Shown here one piece after another: positions 32,845-42,702 of a stretch of 64,000 bases of DNA (positions are counted from its first letter, which is position 1; each line of letters begins with the position of its first letter). The translations under genes and the position numbers were made by a program. Under the pieces are notes generated by a model. The model did not search any database. It saw nothing but the letters and a program-made list of their open reading frames with translations, and was not told where the DNA came from. Source of the stretch: an uncultured Alphaproteobacteria bacterium (GTDB lineage: Bacteria > Pseudomonadota > Alphaproteobacteria > Micropepsales > Micropepsaceae); the NCBI GenBank assembly GCA_903897605.1, contig CAIUCH010000030.1, forward strand, positions 1 to 64,000, in the 5' to 3' direction.

Positions 32845-32890
32845 ACTCTTAATCAGCGGGTCGCAGGTTCGATTCCTGCATCACCCACCA
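32845..32890 (+). pseudogene. 3' fragment of tRNA-Lys(CTT), anticodon loop to CCA
   Basis: 46 nt identical to 29846..29891, without the 5' half. Confidence 0.95.
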
Positions 32891-33018
32891 TTTGCTCCAT
32901 AAATACATGGCGTTACCGCAGGTCGTTTCCAGGCGCGGGTCGCCCATATTTTCCTTGCGCGGATTTGGCGCCTCGCCCTGCCGGCGAAGAGAAAAATTCG
33001 GCCGCTGTGCTACTCTCC
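32845..33018 (+). repeat. 174-bp direct repeat, right copy
   Basis: See 29846..30019. Confidence 0.95.
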
Positions 33019-33103
33019 GGCGGTCGATGTCGGAGACCCTTGGCTCTCGAGACGAGAACGACGCACCGGCTTCGATCGCGGACCGTTTTACGAAAAACGC
33101 AAC

Positions 33104-34165
33104 ATGGGGGTTTGCATGTCCAGGAAAATACTCGGCGCGTTCGTCGCGATCTTGGCGTTAACTGAGGCTGCGGCGGCCCAGACCTGCACCCTGCCTTCTG
33201 TCGCCGACACGGTCGACCTGAAACAGGTTCCTGGAAGCGATCTGATGACCGTGCCGGTAGAGATCAATGGCACGCCCAAGCAATTCCTGCTCGATATCGG
33301 CACAAACCCGACGGAAGTCTCGCAAGCGGCGGTGACAGAACTGGGCCTGCCGGAAAACGTCAAGATGCTCGATTCCATCCAAACCGGTGGCACCGGCGGC
33401 ACGTCCAATATGGGCGGGCAACAGTCCCAGCATACGAGCGTCGCCGTCTATGACGTCAAGGGCGGCAACAGCCGTGAGCAAATACGCACGCGTGTTCGTA
33501 TCGCTTCCTTTACCATCGGAAGCGCCACCAACCACGCGATGCAATTTCTTGTTGCAAAAGACGTGGAGATGGGAAAATCGGAACCATATGACGGACTGAT
33601 GACCGGTGATTTCTTTCGGCAATATGATGTCGAGTTGGATTTCGCCGGCAAACAGATCAACTATCTCACGCCAACCAAATGCATCGACCCGGATCAGGTT
33701 GTGTTCTGGTCGCACTCGGATGTGGCGGTTGTTCCCATCACGATGGCGGACGATAAAATCCAGGTCCAGGTCTTGATCGAAGGACACGCCGTTAACGCTG
33801 TCATTGATACGAGCTCCGCGCGCACGGTCCTGCGCCGCGATATTGCGGAGCTGGTGTTGGGCTTCAAAGCCGATGCGCCGGAAATGATGTCCGAAGGCGA
33901 CCTCAAGGATGGAATGGGCGCGCAGGTCTATCATCATACCTTTTCGAAGATTGCTTTCGCGGGCGGCGTCACGGCGGTCAATGTTCCGGTGTTGATTTCG
34001 ACCAACAGCTTGGTCCACGAAGCCGAGCGGGAGGTGGTTTTGGGAAGCAAGGCAATGTCAGCCGGCGTGCGCATCCCGGACTTGGAGCTGGGCATGGATG
34101 TATTGCATCAGCTTCATCTCTATGCCGTGTTCGGTCAGAAGAAGCTTTACATCACAGCCCGGTGA
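33104..34165 (+). CDS. Secreted retropepsin-like aspartyl protease-fold protein with altered catalytic motifs
   Basis: Signal peptide; FLLDIGTNPTEVS and AVIDTSSARTVL where D-T/S-G motifs are expected. Confidence 0.65.
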   Translation: MGVCMSRKILGAFVAILALTEAAAAQTCTLPSVADTVDLKQVPGSDLMTVPVEINGTPKQFLLDIGTNPTEVSQAAVTELGLPENVKMLDSIQTGGTGGTSNMGGQQSQHTSVAVYDVKGGNSREQIRTRVRIASFTIGSATNHAMQFLVAKDVEMGKSEPYDGLMTGDFFRQYDVELDFAGKQINYLTPTKCIDPDQVVFWSHSDVAVVPITMADDKIQVQVLIEGHAVNAVIDTSSARTVLRRDIAELVLGFKADAPEMMSEGDLKDGMGAQVYHHTFSKIAFAGGVTAVNVPVLISTNSLVHEAEREVVLGSKAMSAGVRIPDLELGMDVLHQLHLYAVFGQKKLYITAR

Positions 34166-34216
34166 CTTCGAACGGACGGGACATTTCAGGCACCGGCGTC
34201 TGCTGTTCCCGGCAGA

Positions 34217-34867
34217 TCAGTGCGGCAAGGCCATCAAGCCGGTCCATCCGGTCCAGATGATCTGGATGCCGATGCAAAGCAAAATGAAGGCCGACAGCCG
34301 CACCACCACATTGGTGCCGCTCGGTCCCAGTTTCGAGACCGTTTCCTCGGCAAAGCGGTAGCAAAGATAAATCGTCGCCGCGATTGCCACCAAACCGGTG
34401 ATAGCAGCCGCGCCGACCAGCAACAGTTGCGGATAATCCGCCAGGCTGGGCCGCTGGCTTCCGAGCGCGATCGCCACGGAAATGGACCCCGGCCCGACCG
34501 TCAGCGGCATCGTGAAGGGATAGAAAGTGTCCAGCGGCTTGGGGGCCGGGCTTGCGGCTGCCGCGTCGCCGTCCGCGCTTACCCCGGCATTCAGCATCTG
34601 CCACGCGAATGCAGCCACCACCAGCCCGCCGCCGATCCGCACCACCGGCAAGCTGATGCCGAAGAATTCCAGAACATGCGATCCCACCAGCAGCGAAGCC
34701 AAGAGCAAAAAGAAACTGTTCCGCGCGACCCTGCCGGCCAGGGCGTTGCGCTCGGCATTGGTGCGAAATTGCGTCATGCCGAGAAACAGCGGCGCGTTGC
34801 CGATCGGATTGATGATGGGAAACAGAGCAGCAAAAGTGAGCAGGAAGGTGGTGGCAAACATATTCAT
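34217..34867 (-). CDS. MarC-family integral membrane protein
   Basis: FPIINPIGNAPLFLGMT, PFTMPLTVGPGSISVAIALG. Confidence 0.9.
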   Translation of the reverse strand: MNMFATTFLLTFAALFPIINPIGNAPLFLGMTQFRTNAERNALAGRVARNSFFLLLASLLVGSHVLEFFGISLPVVRIGGGLVVAAFAWQMLNAGVSADGDAAAASPAPKPLDTFYPFTMPLTVGPGSISVAIALGSQRPSLADYPQLLLVGAAAITGLVAIAATIYLCYRFAEETVSKLGPSGTNVVVRLSAFILLCIGIQIIWTGWTGLMALPH

Positions 34868-34977
34868 CCGGCGGCCCGCTATGCGATCTCGCAGACTAGC
34901 GCCCCAGCGTACCAGCGGCAAACCGAAGACTTGTCGGTTCGGCAAATCGCCGAGAGGCGGGACTTGCCGGCCTGCAA

Positions 34978-36066
34978 ATGGCATGTAAGGCTTTCGCGAT
35001 GGCCGCCGGTTCTCGAAACGATCTTCGCGTGGGCTTGATCGGGTTCGGTCTCGGCGGCGCCTGTTTTCATGCGCCGCTGATCGCCGCCACCAAGGGCATG
35101 AAACTGGCCAGTGTGGTGACCGCCAATCCGGAACGCAGCGCCCAGGCTTTGCGGGATTATCCCGATGTTCATGTCGCGCCGGACGTGGATTGGTTGTGGC
35201 GTAACGCGGGCAATCACGATCTGGTGGTAATCTCCACGCCCAATCGCAGCCATGTGCCATTGGCATTGCAGGCGCTGGCGGCGGGATTGCCGGTGGTGAT
35301 CGACAAGCCTTTTGCGGCGACGGCGGCGGATGCGCGCCGGGTGATCGCGGCGGCGCGCGAGAAACAGCTTGCCGTCAGCGCCTATCACATTCGCCGCTGG
35401 GACAGCGAATGTCGAACGCTTCGCGGTCTGATGGAACGCGAACAACTGGGCCGCGTGCTGCGGTTTGAATCGCGGCTGGAGCGCTGGCGGCCCCAGCCCA
35501 AAGGCGGCTGGAAGGAACGCTCCGCGCCGGAAGAGGCGGGAGGGCTGCTCTACGATATCGGCAGCCATCTGATCGATCAGGCGCTCTATCTGTTCGGCCC
35601 GGTCCGCGAGGTCTATGCCGAACTGGATATTCGGCGGCCCGGCACGGATGTCGATGACGATGTGTTTGTGGCGTTGACGCATATGAGTGGCGTGCGTTCG
35701 CATCTGTGGACCAGCTTGCTGGCGGCGCAGCCGGGACCGCGCCTGCGGGTGATGGGCGAGCGGGGCAGTTTTGTGAAGCAGCTTGGCGATCAGCAGGAAG
35801 CGGCGCTTCGGGACGGCGCGCGTCCAGGCGGACCCGGCTGGGGCGAAGAACCAGCGGATCGCTGGGGCATTCTAAGTGATGGCGTTCACGCCCAGGCAGT
35901 CAGAAGCGAGCCGGGCGCCTATCAGAATTTCTATGCGCAGATGGCAGCGGCCTTGCGCGATGGCGCGCCCGTACCGGTGGAGGCGCAAGATGCGGTCGCC
36001 GGACTTGAGATCATCGAAGCCGCGCAACGCGCTTCGGCGCAGCGCGGTATCGTGAAACTCGCCTAA
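34978..36066 (+). CDS. Gfo/Idh/MocA-family oxidoreductase
   Basis: RVGLIGFGLGGACFHAPLI; VVIDKPFAATAADAR; GGLLYDIGSHLIDQAL. Confidence 0.93.
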   Translation: MACKAFAMAAGSRNDLRVGLIGFGLGGACFHAPLIAATKGMKLASVVTANPERSAQALRDYPDVHVAPDVDWLWRNAGNHDLVVISTPNRSHVPLALQALAAGLPVVIDKPFAATAADARRVIAAAREKQLAVSAYHIRRWDSECRTLRGLMEREQLGRVLRFESRLERWRPQPKGGWKERSAPEEAGGLLYDIGSHLIDQALYLFGPVREVYAELDIRRPGTDVDDDVFVALTHMSGVRSHLWTSLLAAQPGPRLRVMGERGSFVKQLGDQQEAALRDGARPGGPGWGEEPADRWGILSDGVHAQAVRSEPGAYQNFYAQMAAALRDGAPVPVEAQDAVAGLEIIEAAQRASAQRGIVKLA

Positions 36067-37217
36067 CCAGACGCACCGTCGAACGGGACACCGTCGATCC
36101 AGGTGCCGTGCACCTTGAGTGCATTGTCGGCGACCACGAAATTGGCGCGCAGGCCCTTGGCGATCTGCCCAACCTCATGTCCAAGTCCCAGAAACGCGGC
36201 CGGCGCGGCGCTGGCCATGGTGATGGCCTCGATCAGGCTCACACCCAAAAAGTCCATCGCATTGCGCACGGCGCGGCTCATATCCAACGCCGATCCGGCC
36301 AGGGTGCCGTTTTCATCGACATAGACGCCGTTGTGGATCCGGATGGTGGCGCCCAGCAATTGGAACGTCTCCAGCGAGGTGCCGACATTCGCCAGCGCGT
36401 CCGTCACCAGCATGAAGCGGTCATGCGGCTTGCAGCGCAGCGCCAGTTTCAAAACCTCGGGATGAACATGGCGGCCATCGACGATGATGCCGCAATAGCT
36501 GGTCGGGCTGGACAGCGCCGCGCCGACCACGCCGGGCTCGCGGCCGGTCAAGGGCGACATCGCGTTGAACAAATGGGTGAAGCCGGTCAGCCCATGCCGA
36601 TAGGCGTCGACGATCTGATCATAAGTCGCGTTGGTGTGCCCGGCGGCAACGATGACCCCGGCGGCAGAGAGGCGCGCGATCATTTCCGGGGTCGTCATTT
36701 CCGGCGCCAGGGTGACCAGGGTCTTGGCGCCTTTCAGCGACGTCAGAATGTCGAATGCCCGCGCATCGATCTGGCGGAATTTCTCCACATTGTGCACGCC
36801 CTTGCGCGCGGGACTGATAAAGGGGCCTTCCAGATGGATGCCCAGCACCCCGGGCACGCCGTCCCGCACGGCCTGCGCAACGGCGCCTATCGCCCGTTCC
36901 ATTACGCTGAGATCGTCGCTGATCAGGGTCGGCAGAAATCCGGTGGTGCCGAATTTGCGATGCGCGGCGCTCATCCGCCGGATCGTCCCGACCGTGGGTT
37001 CGTCATTGAACAGCACGCCGCCGCCGCCATTGACTTGGGTGTCGATGAATCCGGGCAGCAGCAGAGCGCCCTTGAGATCGTGGTTCGCAATGGCGCCAAG
37101 TCGCGAATCGTTGCTCGGCACGATGTCGGCGATCCAGCCGTCTTCGATCAGCACGGCATGATGGTCGAGCATCCGGTCCTTTGCCGCGATCCGGGCGTTG
37201 GTCAGGGCCTGAAGCAT
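36063..37217 (-). CDS. nagA: N-acetylglucosamine-6-phosphate deacetylase
   Basis: GFIDTQVNGGGGVLFND, GIHLEGPFISPARKGVHN, GFTHLFNAMSPLTGREPG, LVTDALANVG. Confidence 0.94.
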   Translation of the reverse strand: MLQALTNARIAAKDRMLDHHAVLIEDGWIADIVPSNDSRLGAIANHDLKGALLLPGFIDTQVNGGGGVLFNDEPTVGTIRRMSAAHRKFGTTGFLPTLISDDLSVMERAIGAVAQAVRDGVPGVLGIHLEGPFISPARKGVHNVEKFRQIDARAFDILTSLKGAKTLVTLAPEMTTPEMIARLSAAGVIVAAGHTNATYDQIVDAYRHGLTGFTHLFNAMSPLTGREPGVVGAALSSPTSYCGIIVDGRHVHPEVLKLALRCKPHDRFMLVTDALANVGTSLETFQLLGATIRIHNGVYVDENGTLAGSALDMSRAVRNAMDFLGVSLIEAITMASAAPAAFLGLGHEVGQIAKGLRANFVVADNALKVHGTWIDGVPFDGASG

Positions 37218-38251
37218 CAAATCGTCTCTGTCACTTTGCGCAGATGCGGCGGATGATCCGGATCGAAGCCGCGCGCCACCGCCAGCATCGCGGCCCAGCG
37301 ATAGAAGCTTTGCGCCAACAGCAAGGGCGCGATCGCCGCCGGCGCTGAAATTGTGGGGAGATCGCAAACCCCGGCGGCACGGCTTCCCGCGATCAGCACG
37401 TCGACGCCGCCTGCCGCCAATTCCCGCGCCAGCGATTCCAGGCCGTCGCGGGTTTCGTCATCCTGGGCGAACATCAAAACCGGCAGGCCCTTTTGCAGCA
37501 GCGCCATCGGACCGTGCCGGACTTCCGCACTGCTGAAGGCTTCGGCGTGCAAGCCACAGGTCTCCTTGAATTTCAAAGCCGCTTCCTGTGCCACGCCCAG
37601 CCCGAGGCCGCGGCCCAGCACGAACAGGTTTTTCGCCGGCCGCAACAGGTCCACCATCGGCTGCCAATCGAGCTGCCAGGCGGCTTCCAATTGCTTCGGC
37701 AATGTCGCAAGAGCGCCGAGCAATAGATCGTTGGCGGACCAGCTCGCCACCAGATGCAGCAAAGCGGACAAGGCGCAGATATAGGATTTGGTTGCGGCGA
37801 CGCTGAGCTCCGGTCCGGCCCTGAGCGGGATGATGTGATCGGCCAATGCCGCCAAGGGCGAATCCTCGACATTGATCAGCGCCATCACCAGGGCACCCGA
37901 TGCCTTGGCGGCGGTCGTGGCGGACAAGAGGTCCGGACTGCGCCCGGATTGCGATATCACCAGGAACACGCACTGGGTCAGGTCCTGGCGCACGCCATAA
38001 ACCGAACTTACCGATGGTGAAGCCGATGACGTCACCAGCCCCAGATTGGTTTCGATCAGATAGCGGGCATAGGTCGCGGCATGATCGGAACTGCCGCGGG
38101 CACAGGTCAGCACGGCGCGCGGCTGGAATTTCCGGAGCGCTTCGGCGATGCGCGAAACGCGGGCGCGATCCTGATCCAGCTGGGCTTGCACGCGGGCGGA
38201 GGATTCCTGCGCTTCCTGAAACATGCGGGTAAGGGTGGCGGGCTGGATCAT
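37217..38251 (-). CDS. SIS-domain glucosamine-6-phosphate deaminase (NagB-II type)
   Basis: VLTCARGSSDHAATYARYLIE, VISQSGRSPDLL; overlaps nagA start (TGATG). Confidence 0.85.
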   Translation of the reverse strand: MIQPATLTRMFQEAQESSARVQAQLDQDRARVSRIAEALRKFQPRAVLTCARGSSDHAATYARYLIETNLGLVTSSASPSVSSVYGVRQDLTQCVFLVISQSGRSPDLLSATTAAKASGALVMALINVEDSPLAALADHIIPLRAGPELSVAATKSYICALSALLHLVASWSANDLLLGALATLPKQLEAAWQLDWQPMVDLLRPAKNLFVLGRGLGLGVAQEAALKFKETCGLHAEAFSSAEVRHGPMALLQKGLPVLMFAQDDETRDGLESLARELAAGGVDVLIAGSRAAGVCDLPTISAPAAIAPLLLAQSFYRWAAMLAVARGFDPDHPPHLRKVTETI

Positions 38252-38416
38252 GGCCCATAGATATCGCCGCGAAAGCGGGATTGCACCTTTGTTGGCGAAG
38301 GCGAATTTTGCGGCGACGCAATTCTTGAGAATGTGTAGTTATTTCAATGGTATATAGACGTTTTGGCGCCAAGTTGCTTCGCCCCGGATAGGGCCCCAGA
38401 ATGACACGAGGGTAAA

Positions 38417-40972
38417 TTGTCGGTTGAGGGCGAGTCAGGGGTGCGGATTTTGAAGCAAAACGATGCCGGATCGGCTGATCGGGTTCCGGATCTGGTTCTG
38501 CTGGCGCCGCTCGATGGCTGGGTCGCACCTCTGGACGAAGTGCCAGATCCGGTTTTCGCCGACAAGATGATGGGCGACGGCGTGGCGATCGATCCGACCG
38601 GTTCGATGCTCACCGCGCCCTGTGACGCCGAAGTGATCCTGCTGCATCCCAGCCTGCATGCGGTTACCTTGCGCGCGGCGAATGGCGCCGAGATTCTAAT
38701 GCATATCGGTCTGGATACCGTGGCGCTGGGTGGCGCCGGCTTCACCGCGCATGTGACCAAGGGCCAACAGGTTCGGGCCGGCGACAAACTGATTTCCTTC
38801 GATCTCGACCGGCTGGCGCAATCGGCGCGAAGTCTGATCACGCCGGTGATCGTCACCAATGGCGAGGATTTCGCCATCGCGCGCCGCTCGGTGAGTGCCG
38901 CCATCGCGAAGGGTCAGGAACTGATGACTTTGCGCCGGCTGACGCCGCTATCCGCGCTGGCGACGACCGCGCAACAGGAAGTCCGCGGCCATTTTCGTGT
39001 GCCCCTGGCGCTTGGCATTCATGCCCGGCCCGCGGCGCGGCTGGCGGGTCTGGCCAAGTCCTTCAATGCCGAGATCGTCATCCTGTTCGAGGACAAGCGC
39101 GCCAATGCCCGCAGTCCCGTCGCCCTGATGGGACTGGGCCTGACCAAGGGCGCGCGCGCCGTGGCGATCGCCAAAGGCGTTGACGCGGAAAAGGCCGTTG
39201 CCGCCTTGGTGGCGCTGATCGAAAGCGGAATGGGGGAAGCGGATCTCGCATCGCCGGATATCGCCGTGCCGGCACCGGCGCGGTCTGTGACAGCAGGCAC
39301 ATTGGCCGGCATCCGGGCCGCGCCCGGCATCGGATTGGGCGTCGCGGTACGACTGACGCGGCCCACGATCATGGTCGAGGAAATCGGCCAGAGCGCCAGT
39401 CATGAATTGAAGAGCCTCAATGGGGCTCTTGGCATGGTGAAGGAAAATCTGCGCGCGTCGATGGGCAAAAGAGGCCCGCAATCGGAGATCCTCGCCGCGC
39501 ATCTCTCTTTTCTCGACGATCCCGAATTGGTGGATTTTGCCGCACGGACAGTCGCGCATGGCAAAAGCGCCGGCTTTGCCTGGCGCCAGGCTGTCCAGGC
39601 TCAGATCGCGATTCTGCGCGGCTTGAAGGATCCCCTCCTGGCCGAACGCGCGGCCGATCTCGCCGATCTGGAAGGCCAGGTTCTGGCCGCGCTGGGCGGC
39701 GCGCCTGCCGGACCGGCGCTCGCGCTTCCGCAAAATGCCATTCTGCTGGCGGAAGACATTCTACCCTCGCAACTGATCGGCCTGGACGCGACCCGGCTCG
39801 CGGGCATCGCGACCGCCGGTGGCGGTCCCACCTCCCATGTCGCGATCCTGGCGGCGGCGATGAATATTCCGGCGTTGGTGGCGTGCGGTCCCGGACTTTT
39901 GGACATCGCCAATGGCGCGACCCTGTTGCTGAATGCCGACCATGGCGTCCTGACCGTCGATCCGTCCGAAGCGGTGCAGGAACAGATCCGGCAGAAGATC
40001 GCCGCCCGGCAGACGGCGCGCGCGGCGGCGCAAGCCAAGGCGCATGCGCTATGCCATACAAAAGATGGCGTGCGGATCGAGATCAGCGCCAATCTCGGCT
40101 CTGTCGACGACGCGGTCATCGCCGTGGCGGCGGGCGCGGAAGGCTGCGGCCTACTGCGCACCGAGTTTCTTTTTCTGGACCGCCAATCGCCACCCGGCGA
40201 AGCCGAGCAGATCGAAGTCTACCGGGCCATCGCGAAGACATTGGGCGACCGGCCGTTGATCGTCCGCACTCTCGATATAGGCGGCGACAAGCCTGCCGCC
40301 TATCTGCCGTTTCCGCCAGAAGAGAATCCCGCCCTGGGTTTGCGTGGGGTGCGGGCCAGCCTGTGGCGGCCGGAGCTTCTGGTCACTCAATTGCGCGCCA
40401 TTTTGCGCGGCATTCCCGCCGAACAATGCCGCATCATGGTGCCGATGATCGCCTCGCTGGCGGAATTGCGCCAGGTGCGCAAAATCCTGGACGATGTGCG
40501 CCGGGAGCTGGGAATCGCGGATAAGATCGCGCTGGGCGTCATGGTGGAAACTCCGGCGGCGGCGATCACGGCCGACATCCTTGCGGGCGAAGCCGATTTC
40601 CTGTCCATCGGCACCAACGACCTGACGCAATATTGCCTGGCGATGGACCGGGGCAATGCCAATGTCGCGGCCGGGTTCGATGCCCTGCATCCGGCAGTGC
40701 TGCGATTGATCGCCGCGACCACCGAGGGCGCGGATAAGCATCATCGCCGGACAGGTGTTTGCGGCGGGCTGGCGTCTGATCCGGCGGCGGCGCCAATCCT
40801 GGTCGGGTTGGGCGTGCGGGGATTGTCCAGCACCGCCAGCCAGATCGCCAACATCAAGGCCTTGCTCGGCAATGTGACCCTCGAACAGTGCCGGCATCTT
40901 GCACAAAAAGCGTTGCTTGCGACGTCGGCGGCCGAAGTGCGCGCGCTTGCGCTCAACATGGGAGAACCCTGA
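38417..40972 (+). CDS. Fused PTS protein EIIA(Glc-type)-HPr-EI
   Basis: IIA EILMHIGLDTVAL; HPr LGIHARPAARLA; EI GGGPTSHVAILAAAMNIPALV; phospho-His motifs intact. TTG start uncertain. Confidence 0.93.
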   Translation: MSVEGESGVRILKQNDAGSADRVPDLVLLAPLDGWVAPLDEVPDPVFADKMMGDGVAIDPTGSMLTAPCDAEVILLHPSLHAVTLRAANGAEILMHIGLDTVALGGAGFTAHVTKGQQVRAGDKLISFDLDRLAQSARSLITPVIVTNGEDFAIARRSVSAAIAKGQELMTLRRLTPLSALATTAQQEVRGHFRVPLALGIHARPAARLAGLAKSFNAEIVILFEDKRANARSPVALMGLGLTKGARAVAIAKGVDAEKAVAALVALIESGMGEADLASPDIAVPAPARSVTAGTLAGIRAAPGIGLGVAVRLTRPTIMVEEIGQSASHELKSLNGALGMVKENLRASMGKRGPQSEILAAHLSFLDDPELVDFAARTVAHGKSAGFAWRQAVQAQIAILRGLKDPLLAERAADLADLEGQVLAALGGAPAGPALALPQNAILLAEDILPSQLIGLDATRLAGIATAGGGPTSHVAILAAAMNIPALVACGPGLLDIANGATLLLNADHGVLTVDPSEAVQEQIRQKIAARQTARAAAQAKAHALCHTKDGVRIEISANLGSVDDAVIAVAAGAEGCGLLRTEFLFLDRQSPPGEAEQIEVYRAIAKTLGDRPLIVRTLDIGGDKPAAYLPFPPEENPALGLRGVRASLWRPELLVTQLRAILRGIPAEQCRIMVPMIASLAELRQVRKILDDVRRELGIADKIALGVMVETPAAAITADILAGEADFLSIGTNDLTQYCLAMDRGNANVAAGFDALHPAVLRLIAATTEGADKHHRRTGVCGGLASDPAAAPILVGLGVRGLSSTASQIANIKALLGNVTLEQCRHLAQKALLATSAAEVRALALNMGEP

Positions 40973-42657
40973 TGCGTGCTATCCTTGGATGGCTGCAGCC
41001 TTTGGGCGGCGCCTTGCTGCTGCCGATCGCGGCCTTGCCGATTGCCGGATTGCTGCTCAGGCTGGGCCAACCCGATCTTCTGAACCTGCCTTTCATCGCG
41101 GCGGCGGGCGATGCCGTATTCTCCAATCTGGGTTTGCTGTTCGCCATCGGCGTCGCCGTCGGTCTGGCGAAAGACAATAACGGCGCGGCGGGGCTTGCCG
41201 GCGCGATCTGCTTTCTGATCGCCAACAAGGGCGCCATCGCCTTGCTGCAGCCGCCGGCGGAATTATTGAAGGGCGTGCCCGCGGCGTTTCAGGCCATGAC
41301 CATCGCCACCTTCAAAGCCGACGCCATTGCCCGCAGCAGCGTGCCGATGGGGCTTTTGTCCGGCATCATCGCGGGCAAAGCCTATAACCGCTTCCACGCG
41401 CTGAAGCTGCCCGAATATCTCGCCTTCTTCGGCCGCCGCCGTTCGGTGCCGATCATTTCCGGCCTGGGTGGTTTGGTTCTGGCGGCGCTATTCGGCTTCA
41501 CCTGGCAGGCGCTCAATCAATTCATCGATGTCGCCAGCCGCGCCGTGCTGGCGCATGGTCTGCTGGGGGCTTTTCTGTTCGGCATTCTCAACCGGCTGCT
41601 GATCATTGTCGGCCTGCATCACATCCTGAACAATTTCGTCTATTTCATCATGGGCGATTATCACGGCGTATTCGGCGATCTGAATCGCTTCTTCGCCGGC
41701 GATCCTACGGCCGGCACCTTCATGACCGGATTTTTCCCGGCCCTGATGTTCGGCCTGCCCGCCGCCTGCCTGGCGATGTATCACGCCGCGCGGATCGACC
41801 GCAAAGCGGCGGTCGCCGGCATGTTCCTGTCGATGGCGCTGACCGTGTTCATCACCGGCGTCACCGAGCCGATCGAGTTTTCCTTTATCTTCCAGGCGCC
41901 GATTCTTTACGCCCTGCACGCGTTGCTCACCGGCATTGCGATGGTGATCATGAGCCTGTTGGGGGTTCATCTCGGCTACACCTTCTCGGCGGGACTGATC
42001 GACTATGTGATCAATTTCAAGCTGGCGACGCGGCCCTTGCTGCTGCTGCCGGTGGGATTGGCCTATTTCGCTCTCTATTACGGCCTGTTCCGCTTTGTCA
42101 TTCAGCGCTTCAATCTGGCGACGCCGGGCCGCGAAGCGCCCGAGGTCGCGGTCGCCGCGCAACGAGCATCCGCGGGCAACCGGGAAGATGGTTTCGTCGT
42201 GGCCCTGGGCGGCGCCGCCAATCTGATATCGATCGATGCCTGCACCACGCGGCTGCGATTGATCGTCGCCGACCAGAGCAAGGTTGACGAAGCCGCGCTC
42301 AAGGCGCTGGGCGCGCGCGGTGTCATCCGGCCCTCGGACAAGGCGCTGCAGGTCGTGCTGGGGCCCATCGCCGACCAGGTCGCCGGCGATATCCGCGCCG
42401 CGGTGGCGCGCGGTTCGAAAGCGGCGCCGGCCCAGGACCGGGACCGATTGCTTTTTCTCCTGGGCGGCCGCGCCAATCTGGTGAATATGGTCGCGCGCAG
42501 CAGCCGTCTGGTGGTGGATGTGAAAGACCCCGCCAAGGTTGCCGAAGCGGCTTTGCGGGATTTTGCGCCCCGCGGCCTGGTCCGCATCGCACCAGCCCGC
42601 TGGCAGATCATCATCGGGCCGGATGCGCCGGCATGGGCACAAACATCTGGCGCTTGA
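40972..42657 (+). CDS. nagE: PTS GlcNAc-type EIICB with an additional degenerate IIB domain
   Basis: PTS IIC region; IIB1 ISIDACTTRLRL; IIB2 VNMVARSSRLVV; ATG overlaps previous stop. Confidence 0.9.
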   Translation: MRAILGWLQPLGGALLLPIAALPIAGLLLRLGQPDLLNLPFIAAAGDAVFSNLGLLFAIGVAVGLAKDNNGAAGLAGAICFLIANKGAIALLQPPAELLKGVPAAFQAMTIATFKADAIARSSVPMGLLSGIIAGKAYNRFHALKLPEYLAFFGRRRSVPIISGLGGLVLAALFGFTWQALNQFIDVASRAVLAHGLLGAFLFGILNRLLIIVGLHHILNNFVYFIMGDYHGVFGDLNRFFAGDPTAGTFMTGFFPALMFGLPAACLAMYHAARIDRKAAVAGMFLSMALTVFITGVTEPIEFSFIFQAPILYALHALLTGIAMVIMSLLGVHLGYTFSAGLIDYVINFKLATRPLLLLPVGLAYFALYYGLFRFVIQRFNLATPGREAPEVAVAAQRASAGNREDGFVVALGGAANLISIDACTTRLRLIVADQSKVDEAALKALGARGVIRPSDKALQVVLGPIADQVAGDIRAAVARGSKAAPAQDRDRLLFLLGGRANLVNMVARSSRLVVDVKDPAKVAEAALRDFAPRGLVRIAPARWQIIIGPDAPAWAQTSGA

Positions 42658-42702
42658 GCCGTTCTTCTGCGAGAGGAAGGCGCCCATTTTGATGGAGTTC
42701 GC

